From contig CAAGKM010000043.1 of assembly GCA_900770395.1 (NCBI GenBank), positions 186,001 through 250,000 of the forward strand: 64,000 bases of DNA. Direction: 5' to 3'. A program made the position numbers and the translations under genes. This document shows positions 55,901 through 62,618 of the stretch, in pieces. The notes below the pieces were generated by a model. The model was not told where the DNA came from, did no database searches, and worked only from the letters and a program-made list of their open reading frames with translations. Every line of letters begins with the position of its first letter. The stretch's first letter is position 1. Source of the DNA: an uncultured Prevotella sp. Its GTDB lineage: Bacteria > Bacteroidota > Bacteroidia > Bacteroidales > Bacteroidaceae.

Positions 55901-56182
55901 TGCGCTGGTGACATACACGTCGAACCCTCCCTCACGGTTTGACGCAAAGGCGATACTTTTGCCGTCGGGACTCCACACGGGGTAGGAGTCGTAGGCTGGG
56001 TTTGTGGTTATCTGTCGTGCCTTTCCGCCTTGTGCGTCCACGCAGAAAATGTCACCTTTATATGCGAATGCGATCTGTGAGCCGTCGGGTGATATTGCCG
56101 GATATCTCATCCACAGAGGTTCGTGCTGTGCCGATGCTGATGCCGCACCGAGCAGCATCATTCCAAATATAAATCTTCTCAT
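52976..56182 (-). CDS. Tricorn-like S41-family protease
   Basis: 1068 residues with a signal peptide (about 1-18). WD40-like/PD40 propeller repeats (ISPDGSQIAFAYKGDIF, SPDGKSIAFASNREGG and others) fill about 25-550. A long Lys/Glu linker lies at about 560-590, then a second beta region and a PDZ domain (about 770-850: GVKAGDIIESIDGVRL). The S41 catalytic part includes NASHTGARYY (His) and DDYSNGHGFPW, where the nucleophile Ser is expected. Tricorn homologues degrade peptides; the signal peptide indicates a periplasmic location. It is a single gene bounded by hairpins. Confidence 0.93.
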   Translation of the reverse strand: MRRFIFGMMLLGAASASAQHEPLWMRYPAISPDGSQIAFAYKGDIFCVDAQGGKARQITTNPAYDSYPVWSPDGKSIAFASNREGGFDVYVTSAEGGEPKRLTTNSGGEIPVAWKDNDHILFQASGMPTAESIIFAGSFQQVYEVDTDGRRPTMFSTLPMENISFNAQGDILYHDNKGYEDKWRKHHTSPITRDIWMKRGDKFTKMTTFEGEDRNPVWAADGQSFYYLSEMDGTFNIYKKGLNGGNARQLTRFKGNPVRFLTAANNGTLCFGYDGEIYTMSAQGEPQKVSIDIVADRNDKEIMRQVNSHGASEMAVSPNGKEVAFIMHGDVYVTSTEYKTTKRITDTPEQERSVDFAPDGRSVVYCSERGGVWQIYQSTIKNKDEKLLSYATELEEERLTNTNATSLQPKYSPDGKKVAFFEDRCALRVINLKNKDVTTALDGKYNYSYSDGDLWFDWSPDSRWLLACYQGNGGWNNSDIALVDASGKKEPVNLTNSGYNEGNARWTLGGKAMLFQSDRAGYRSHGSWGAEDDIYIMFFDLDAYDHFRMTKEEQEIADKKDKEKKKEKEKKEKAEEKKKDDETVEVEKVKSLELDTDNCRDRIIRLTNNSAQLGDAILSNNGDKLYYQTSFEAGYDLWVKDLKEGSTRILVKDAGLGEILTDKDANDIYMCGRSGMKKINLASGSTKSISFEAWFNMKPYEERQYLFDHAWRQVKDKFYDTNLHGVDWEGMKQNYAKFLPYINNNFDFAEMLSELLGELNASHTGARYYANGASLQTASLGLFLDDSWTKDGLKVKEVIKRGPFAVKSTGVKAGDIIESIDGVRLTAGLDYYPLLDGKAGKPVRIGIKGKKDEIIIKPISQADLNTLLYKRWVDRNRAFVDSISGGTVAYVHVKAMNSESFRKVYEELLSESNRNRKAVVVDERHNGGGWLHDDLCTLLSGKEYQNFVPQGKYIGRDPFNKWTKPSCVLICEDDYSNGHGFPWVYKELGIGKLVGAPVAGTMTAVWWETLMDRSLVFGIPQVGCRDMRGVYGENNTLRPDIEVYNTPEDFISGYDRQLERAVRLMMEE

Positions 56183-56258
56183 AGTTGTATCAAGTATAAT
56201 ATTTAGGATGCAAAATTAATAAATTTCCATGAAATGGAAAAGATTTTAGTGTTAAATG

Positions 56259-56546
56259 TCAATATTTACGTTTGGGATTCTTGGGAAACCATCCCTTGCG
56301 CACACGCTTCCGCTGCTCAAACACCTCAAGGATGCTCCAGAACGATGAGAAGGAAACCACGCCGAGGATGATGCTGCAATAGAGATTGCTGACGATGAGG
56401 GAAAGAGCACCTGTGACGATGCCGGCTACGAGGAACGCCCACCAGCAGCGCACGCCGAAATAATACTCGCCCTTGATGACAAGGGGATGGAAGAGACCTA
56501 TGATGAGGAAGGTCACGAAACCTGTGATGATACCTGTGAATGACAT
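56259..56546 (-). CDS. Small membrane protein (probably DUF4491 family)
   Basis: 95 residues with three hydrophobic helices (about 5-22, 34-52, 55-72) and a basic C-terminus (RKRVRKGWFPKNPKRKY). The phrase GLFHPLVIKGEYYFG matches what I recall of DUF4491 proteins in Bacteroidota. The function is unknown. It starts 15 bases after the MATE exporter stop and is likely read from the same transcript. Confidence 0.75.
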   Translation of the reverse strand: MSFTGIITGFVTFLIIGLFHPLVIKGEYYFGVRCWWAFLVAGIVTGALSLIVSNLYCSIILGVVSFSSFWSILEVFEQRKRVRKGWFPKNPKRKY

Positions 56547-56561
56547 GTTTATAATTATAAA

Positions 56562-57884
56562 TTATTGATTTTTTGAGTATCTTCTGAAACGCATGATGTA
56601 GAGCATCGCCGCCACGGTGAGCGCAAACGGATAGCCCATCCATATTCCCACGATGCCGAAGCCGCAGGCGATGCCGAAGGTGTAGCTCAGGGGCAGCGAC
56701 ACGATGATGTAGGCAATGAATGCGTCGAGCATGAGATAGCGCACCCTGCCGAGTCCGCGCAGTGCGTTGACGTAGTTGGTCTGCACGGCGTCGCTGAACT
56801 GGTAGAGCACCAGCGGCACGATGAGCGTTACGAACAAGGCAACGATATTCGGGTCGGAGGTGAACCACGATATGATGCTGCCGTGGAAAGTGTAGAACAG
56901 GATGTTGAGTAGCAGGGCGCAGCACAGTATCATCTTCAGTCCGCACATCGCCGTGTGGCGTATGCCCTCGTAGTTGTTCATTCCCACAAAGTTGCTTATC
57001 CTCACGCCTACTGCCATGCCCACACCGTTGTAGACCACCCAGATGCTTGCGGCGAGGTTTGCCATAATCTGATGAGCCGCCTGCGAGTCGGTGCCGAGCC
57101 ATCCTGCGAAGATGGCGCAGATGGAGAACGACGACACCTCCATGCCGCTCTGCACCGATGTGGGCAGCCCCATGCCGCACAGCCTCATGATGCTCTTGCG
57201 CGAGACGGTGCTCCGGATGAAGGCGCGCAGGTATTCGCCGTACGACCGCTTGCAGGTGATACCTATTATATATATAAGGAGAATCACGAGGCGCGAGGTG
57301 AGGGTGGCTATTGCCGCTCCCACGATGCCCAGCTCGGGAAATCCGCACAGTCCGAAGATGAGCAGGAAGTTCCAGACGATGTTCCAGACGTTGCCTATGA
57401 GTATCGCCCACATCGCCACCTTGGTCTGCGTGATGCTGTCGAAGAAGCTCTTGAACGCGCTGCTCACGCCCACGAACATTAAAGAGGGTATGGTCCACCA
57501 GAAGTATTGCTCAATCAAAGGCTCAAGCTCCTTGGGCTGCCCGAGGATGCTCACGTCGGCAAACACAGCCATGAGCACCGCCATGCCAATGAGCGACACG
57601 AAGAAGATGCTGAGCAGTCCGTTTTTCAGCACGCTGCCACACTCCTCCGTGTCTTTTCTTCCGTATGCTGACCCGCTCAGCGGAATGATTCCGAAGGAGA
57701 ATCCCATCACAATCACCGACACCAGCGTGAAGAGGCTGTTCACAAATCCGGCAGCCGCTAATGCCCGTGTGTCGTAATGCCCCAGCATTATGGTGTCGAT
57801 AACACCCTGTATGGTTACGCCCAGCTGTCCTATGACTATGGGCAGTCCGAGCTTCGCAAGATATTTATACTCGTTACTTACCAT
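56562..57884 (-). CDS. MATE-family multidrug/sodium antiporter
   Basis: 440 residues with about 12 membrane helices in two related halves. Typical motifs are LGLPIVIGQLGVTIQGVIDTIMLG at the N-terminus, GIIPLSGSAYGRKD, and GMGLPTSVQSGME at the start of the second half. MATE proteins export drugs or metabolites with sodium or proton uptake. The start overlaps the permease-nuclease gene by seven bases, so it is translationally coupled to that unusual fusion gene. Confidence 0.94.
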   Translation of the reverse strand: MVSNEYKYLAKLGLPIVIGQLGVTIQGVIDTIMLGHYDTRALAAAGFVNSLFTLVSVIVMGFSFGIIPLSGSAYGRKDTEECGSVLKNGLLSIFFVSLIGMAVLMAVFADVSILGQPKELEPLIEQYFWWTIPSLMFVGVSSAFKSFFDSITQTKVAMWAILIGNVWNIVWNFLLIFGLCGFPELGIVGAAIATLTSRLVILLIYIIGITCKRSYGEYLRAFIRSTVSRKSIMRLCGMGLPTSVQSGMEVSSFSICAIFAGWLGTDSQAAHQIMANLAASIWVVYNGVGMAVGVRISNFVGMNNYEGIRHTAMCGLKMILCCALLLNILFYTFHGSIISWFTSDPNIVALFVTLIVPLVLYQFSDAVQTNYVNALRGLGRVRYLMLDAFIAYIIVSLPLSYTFGIACGFGIVGIWMGYPFALTVAAMLYIMRFRRYSKNQ

Positions 57885-59470
57885 TTACTTATGTCTGCTG
57901 TCTTTTCTATTTCGTTTTCTATTTCGTCGGGAAGATTATGGAAAAAGTCCAGTTTTGTGATGCGCTCCACCTGGTCAACGCTGTTCACGTAGCTGTCCTT
58001 GGGACGGTCGCCGTCGGTGTTGCGGTAGATGAATCCAATGGCACACGGCTCCGGCTCCATTCTTAGCACCACCTTGAAGAAGGCTTCGGGCACAGTCACC
58101 TTGTTTTTTCCTATTCTCTTGTGACGGCTGTTCATCAGAACAGGACCGCACACAATGTACACCGCACCGTATTTCTCTGCCCATGCGCGGCACTGCTGCT
58201 CCATCTCGTTCCAGTCGCCGCGGTTGAGGTTATGGTTCTGCGGACAGATGTTTGTCATCAGAAACGACTGCCGCTGTGCCTGCTCGTCCCATTTGTTGTC
58301 GCCGCTGGGGCACATGTGGCCTCGGTCGTATCCCGACTGTATGTAGTCATAGTGCGTGGCGCGCGGTGCGGGCACGTCCTCATCCTCGGTGAACTTTATT
58401 CCGTCACGCTTGTACGGTCCCGTCACGTGGTTGGCGGTGAGACACCATGCCACCCACCGCGGTATCTTGTTTACTGCGTCATATTCCGTGGTGTAGCCCG
58501 CACGGCGGAGCACGGTTGCACCGTCATCGTATTTCGGCAGCTCAAGGTTTGCGATTGATATTGCTGACGATGCAATCTCCTTCTCGTTATGTTTTTCGTC
58601 TGCGACGATTATTGAGGTCTCGGAGGTGGCACCGCCAATTATTGAGTTCTCGGAGATGTCTCCGCCAATCAGCGGGCGGTGTGCGGTGTTGCTGTTGCAG
58701 GCGTTCAGTGCCATCGCCGTCAGCATCGCCGCCATCCCCAGTCCCATGCTCTTAATCTTGCGTCTGCGGCGGAAGTTGTCGAACAGGATGTTGTCGGCAA
58801 GATATATGGTGAGCGCAATGGCAATCACCGACGAGAGTATTGCGCCAATGAGAATCATCAGCTGGAATTTCATAGCCATTATTGGCGGATAGCCGCCGAG
58901 TATCATTCCCATCATTGCCGGCATGGTGACGAGCTGCATAATCGCCGTGCCCTCGGTCATGGGGCGCAGTCCGCTCTCAAGAGCCTTGCGCACAAATGGC
59001 GCTATCGCCTCGGCGTGCGTGGCGCCGTTGGCGGTTAGGAAGTTATACTTGTCGATGTCGGTCACGAGCGACTGGTGGTAGCTGCCTATGGCTTTCATGC
59101 AGGTGGCTGTCATTGTGGCTATCAGCAGTCCTGCCACGGGCACGATGCTGCGTGCGTCTGGCAGTTGGCGCAGCAGTCCGGCGCATGCTAAGAACAGCAG
59201 CACTGCCACCACGATGCCAGCCCCCATTCCGGCGGTTAGCGGCAGCCATAGCTTCAGCCCTCCTATGCGTGCCTCCCTGAGCGTGGTGAGCGCCGCCGCG
59301 GCTGTGATTATCAGCAGCCATGCAATGTTTATCCACACGTTGTTTATCTCAAAAAGATAGTGCATATATGCTCCCGTGAGCACAAGCGTGATGATTACCC
59401 TGAGCAGCATGCGCCCCAAGTCCATGAGCAGTGTGCCGCCCAATGCCATTTTCAGGAATTGCGTATTCAT
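57878..59470 (-). CDS. FetB-like permease fused to a NUC1 (DNA/RNA non-specific) endonuclease
   Basis: 530 residues. The first about 235 form a UPF0014/FetB-type ABC permease: about seven helices with DIDKYNFLTANGATHAEAIAPF and TEGTAIMQLVTMPAMMGMILGG. A basic segment (RRRRKIKS) and a second hydrophobic stretch end in LNAC (Cys258), like a lipoprotein signal. A linker with a duplicated IGG-x-x-SE-x-SII phrase follows, then a NUC1 nuclease domain (about 305-515) with DRGH (382-385) and MTNICPQNHNLNRGDWNEME. The nuclease would lie outside the inner membrane. The reading frame is intact. Either a true fusion or a nuclease with internal initiation is possible. Confidence 0.88.
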   Translation of the reverse strand: MNTQFLKMALGGTLLMDLGRMLLRVIITLVLTGAYMHYLFEINNVWINIAWLLIITAAAALTTLREARIGGLKLWLPLTAGMGAGIVVAVLLFLACAGLLRQLPDARSIVPVAGLLIATMTATCMKAIGSYHQSLVTDIDKYNFLTANGATHAEAIAPFVRKALESGLRPMTEGTAIMQLVTMPAMMGMILGGYPPIMAMKFQLMILIGAILSSVIAIALTIYLADNILFDNFRRRRKIKSMGLGMAAMLTAMALNACNSNTAHRPLIGGDISENSIIGGATSETSIIVADEKHNEKEIASSAISIANLELPKYDDGATVLRRAGYTTEYDAVNKIPRWVAWCLTANHVTGPYKRDGIKFTEDEDVPAPRATHYDYIQSGYDRGHMCPSGDNKWDEQAQRQSFLMTNICPQNHNLNRGDWNEMEQQCRAWAEKYGAVYIVCGPVLMNSRHKRIGKNKVTVPEAFFKVVLRMEPEPCAIGFIYRNTDGDRPKDSYVNSVDQVERITKLDFFHNLPDEIENEIEKTADISKW

Positions 59471-59480
59471 TGTTTTTTCT

Positions 59481-60167
59481 TTAGAGTTTTATTTGGTGGT
59501 CGGAGAGAGAGGAGAAGTAGGATTGGTAAGAGGTGTATGAGGAGTAGGGCTTGTCTGACTTGTCGGACAAGTCAGACGGGTCTGACGAGTCTGACGTAGC
59601 CGCCACAATCACGGCGGCTCCATCGTTTGCCTTGGTCCTCAGATAGCGAGCCACGTTCTGCGCCGCACTTTGGTCAAGCCCGCTGGGGGGAGTGTCCACA
59701 ATCATTATCTTCTTTTGCGTGGCTCCGACGAGCGCGAGCATCAGCCCGTACTCCTGCTGCTCCGTGAGCTGCGTCTGCTGCATGGCGAGCAGTTCCTCCT
59801 GCATACCCAATGCCCGCATCTGTTCCTCCATGTCGCGCATGGTGAGCTTTCTGCCTGTGTTTGCCTTGAGGGCAAAAAAGTGGCGCGCTGTCTCCTCCAT
59901 GGTAGGATATGGTATCCGTGCATTTGCAGGCACGTATGCCATATCCTTGCGGAATTCCGGGGCGGAGCCGGGCGTGAGCAGCTCGCCCTCGATGCTTATG
60001 AATCCCGACTTCACACGCTCCAGACCCACTAATGAGCGGAGCAGGGCGCCTGCGGCATCGGCATTGCCGCTGACGCACATCATCTGACCGTTGTCAACGA
60101 CAAATGACAGCGCCGACACGAGTGTCTCGCCTTTTCTCTCTATATTTAAATTCTTTGCTTCCAGCAT
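59481..60167 (-). CDS. Degenerate ABC ATPase partner of the FetB-like permease
   Basis: 228 residues with the ABC ATPase outline, but every catalytic motif is changed. The Walker A loop reads SGNADAAGAL (Lys and Ser replaced by Gly40/Ala41), the signature LSGGQ is LTEQQEYG, Walker B ends IMIVDTPPSGLD (catalytic Glu replaced by Thr), and the H-loop His is missing (VIVAATSD). ATP hydrolysis is therefore unlikely. It sits 10 bases before the FetB-like permease, where a FetA-type ATPase is expected. The C-terminus (DPSDLSDKSDK, SSYTSYQSYFSS) is encoded by a short repeat that has replaced the normal end. Confidence 0.85.
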   Translation of the reverse strand: MLEAKNLNIERKGETLVSALSFVVDNGQMMCVSGNADAAGALLRSLVGLERVKSGFISIEGELLTPGSAPEFRKDMAYVPANARIPYPTMEETARHFFALKANTGRKLTMRDMEEQMRALGMQEELLAMQQTQLTEQQEYGLMLALVGATQKKIMIVDTPPSGLDQSAAQNVARYLRTKANDGAAVIVAATSDSSDPSDLSDKSDKPYSSYTSYQSYFSSLSDHQIKL

Positions 60168-60251
60168 GATTTTGATGACTTTTATATATTTTATGCAAAG
60201 TTACATAAAATTTGGCTTATAGCAAAGAAAAAGAGGAGAAAAAAGAAATTC

Positions 60252-62564
60252 TCAGAACTCAACGCTCCTGACTACGCTGTCGCCGGGCTTGTATATTTTG
60301 CCCGAGGTCTTCTTGGCGTCTGCCTTGAAGTGCTTCCATGTGAGTTTGTCCCACTGCACTTTGTCGGTGCACTGAGCCACGGGCACCTGCGGCAGGGCGG
60401 TTCCGTCCCTGACGAGGATTATCGCCTCGATGTCGCCGCACGCTATGTGGTTCCAGCCAGGCTGATATACCTTGCCCGTCTGGTAGTCTATCCACTTTCC
60501 GCTGCCCGGCAGATACACGTCGCGGCTTGTGCCGTCTTCAAGCAGCGGCGCCACGAGGATGCTCTCGCCAAACATATACTCGTCGTCCACGGTCCATGCT
60601 CCCGGGTCGCTGGGAAATTCCAGCAGCAGGGCGCGCACCATCGGCAGTCCCTGCTCCGTGCAGAGCTTTGCCTGAGTGTAGACGTAAGGCATGAGCCTGT
60701 ATTTCATTTCGGCGCATGTGCGGAAGTAGTCCATGAACTTCTTGTCGTAGAGCCACGGCTCTGTAGGCGGCGCACCGTGCACGCGGCTGTGGGAGCACAG
60801 ATAGCCGAACGGCAGCCAGCGGCGGTAAAGCCTCTCGGGGCTGCTTGTTACAAATCCTCCTATGTCGTTGCTCCAGAAAGAGAAGCCGCTGAGTCCCAAT
60901 GACAGACCTGCGCGGATGCTTCCCTGCAGTCCCGTGTTGTTGGTGGCGGCGTCGCCTCCCCAGTGCAGGGGATAGCGCTGCGAGCCTGCCCATGCCGAGC
61001 GCGCCCAGATGATATTTTCACCCTTCACGCTCTTTGTGATTTCCGCCACCGCCTTGTTGTAGCGCAGCGGATAGAGGTTGTGCTCGTACAGTCCCGAGCG
61101 CCCGTTGCTGTAGATGCCTTCCAGCGGCGCGGCCTCGCCGAAGTCCACCTTGATGGCGCCTACGCCGAGTTTGAGCAGGTTACCAATCTTTTCCTGATAC
61201 CATTTCACGGTTTGGGGATTGGTGAAGTCGAGCACCACGTCCTCGTAGGGCAGCTCGCCTCGCCCGTTTCTCACATACATTCCCTTTTCTATCAGCTCAG
61301 GGAAGAACTTGTTTTTCGGCGTGAAGTAGGGCAGCTGCCACAGACAGGTGCGGAATCCGTCATTCCTCAGGTCGTCGAGCATCTTCTTCGGGTTGTCGAA
61401 ACGGTCCTTCGCAAATTCATAGTCGCACTGCCAGTCCACCCCGAACCATCCCGTGTCGAAGTGTATCACGTCGCTCGGTATGCGGTTTTTCCTCAGGCTG
61501 GCAGCCACCTCGCGCCCCTCCTTCTCGCTGAAGTAGGTGATGCGGCTCATCCACGTGCCGAAGCTCCACAGCGGCGGCATCGGCGCCTTGCCCGTGAGGC
61601 AGGTATATTCGTTGAGAATGTCCTTTGGCTCGCCGAAGAAGATGAACACGTCCATCACCTCGTCTGCCATGAATATCTTTTGCGCTCCGATGTACGACTG
61701 TCCGAAGTCGCAGGTCACGGGAGCCCCCGTGTGCATGAACATGCCGTAGCCGCGCGAGCTCATGTAGAAGGGCACGGGCTTATACATGTCGCCGGTCTCC
61801 GGTCCCTGCGGGTCGGTGACGAAGAGGTTGAGCTTCTGCCCAGCCTTGTTGAGCGCCGTGGGCGACTCGCCGCAGCCGTAGATTTTCTCTCCCGGCATGA
61901 GACTCCACACGGGCGAGATGCTGCGGGTGTTGTCGCTTCCGCGCTTTATGAAGCAGAAGGGCTGCACCTTAACCTGAGTGGAGTCGTTGTCGCTCCACAC
62001 TCGGGTCTTGCTCAGCACCCTGCCGCTCTTGTCTCTGAGCACCAGCCGCCACGGATATTTCTCTATCTCTAATGTGCCGTGCGCCGATGTGAAGGTGATG
62101 CTCCTCCCGTTGCTTTTCGTAGTCCACAGATTTCTGCCGTCGGCTGGCTCGCCCACGAGCATCGGCGACTCGAAATCCTTAGGAGTCACGGGCGAGGTGT
62201 AGACTCTCAGCCTTATTGTGCGGCTGTCCACGGGGTCCACGCGGAACCTGAGCCTCGGGCTTTGCTCGTATGCCGTGTTTGGAAAGTCGAGGTTGCTCAG
62301 CGGCTGGTGCAGATAGGTGTTGGCGTTGAAAGCCTGCCTCGGCATCAGCTGCCTGCGCTTCCACTCCACCGTTCCCTCGCCCGTGGCGGTGTTGATGTCC
62401 ACTAAGCTGTCGGCAAAGAAGTATGTGTTGGCGAAGTCCGCGAAGTCGGCGCTCACGTCCTTTGACTGCGAGAGCAGATACTCCGCTCCGCCGTTCATCT
62501 TGGGCTGCGCCGTGGCTGTCGCCGAAAGCAGTGCCAGCGCAGGCGCCAATAGTTTTTGTCTCAT
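60252..62564 (-). CDS. GH31 alpha-xylosidase-like enzyme (YicI type)
   Basis: 770 residues with a signal peptide (about 1-19), so it is periplasmic or surface-exposed. N-terminal beta domain with YGCGESPTALNKAGQ; catalytic barrel with WQCDYEFAKDRFDNPKKM, nucleophile Asp in IKVDFGE and acid/base Asp in HWGGDAATN. The DFGE and HWGGD forms match YicI-type alpha-xylosidases more than alpha-glucosidases. No PA14-like insert is present, unlike the GH31 enzyme at 40400. Alpha-xylosidases remove xylose from xyloglucan fragments, which fits the glycan cluster elsewhere in the window. It stands alone between transporter and pyrophosphatase genes. Confidence 0.92.
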   Translation of the reverse strand: MRQKLLAPALALLSATATAQPKMNGGAEYLLSQSKDVSADFADFANTYFFADSLVDINTATGEGTVEWKRRQLMPRQAFNANTYLHQPLSNLDFPNTAYEQSPRLRFRVDPVDSRTIRLRVYTSPVTPKDFESPMLVGEPADGRNLWTTKSNGRSITFTSAHGTLEIEKYPWRLVLRDKSGRVLSKTRVWSDNDSTQVKVQPFCFIKRGSDNTRSISPVWSLMPGEKIYGCGESPTALNKAGQKLNLFVTDPQGPETGDMYKPVPFYMSSRGYGMFMHTGAPVTCDFGQSYIGAQKIFMADEVMDVFIFFGEPKDILNEYTCLTGKAPMPPLWSFGTWMSRITYFSEKEGREVAASLRKNRIPSDVIHFDTGWFGVDWQCDYEFAKDRFDNPKKMLDDLRNDGFRTCLWQLPYFTPKNKFFPELIEKGMYVRNGRGELPYEDVVLDFTNPQTVKWYQEKIGNLLKLGVGAIKVDFGEAAPLEGIYSNGRSGLYEHNLYPLRYNKAVAEITKSVKGENIIWARSAWAGSQRYPLHWGGDAATNNTGLQGSIRAGLSLGLSGFSFWSNDIGGFVTSSPERLYRRWLPFGYLCSHSRVHGAPPTEPWLYDKKFMDYFRTCAEMKYRLMPYVYTQAKLCTEQGLPMVRALLLEFPSDPGAWTVDDEYMFGESILVAPLLEDGTSRDVYLPGSGKWIDYQTGKVYQPGWNHIACGDIEAIILVRDGTALPQVPVAQCTDKVQWDKLTWKHFKADAKKTSGKIYKPGDSVVRSVEF

Positions 62565-62618
62565 AATGTTTTTATATTAGTTGATAATTGTAGTTATACT
62601 CAGTGTAAGTTACTTGTG

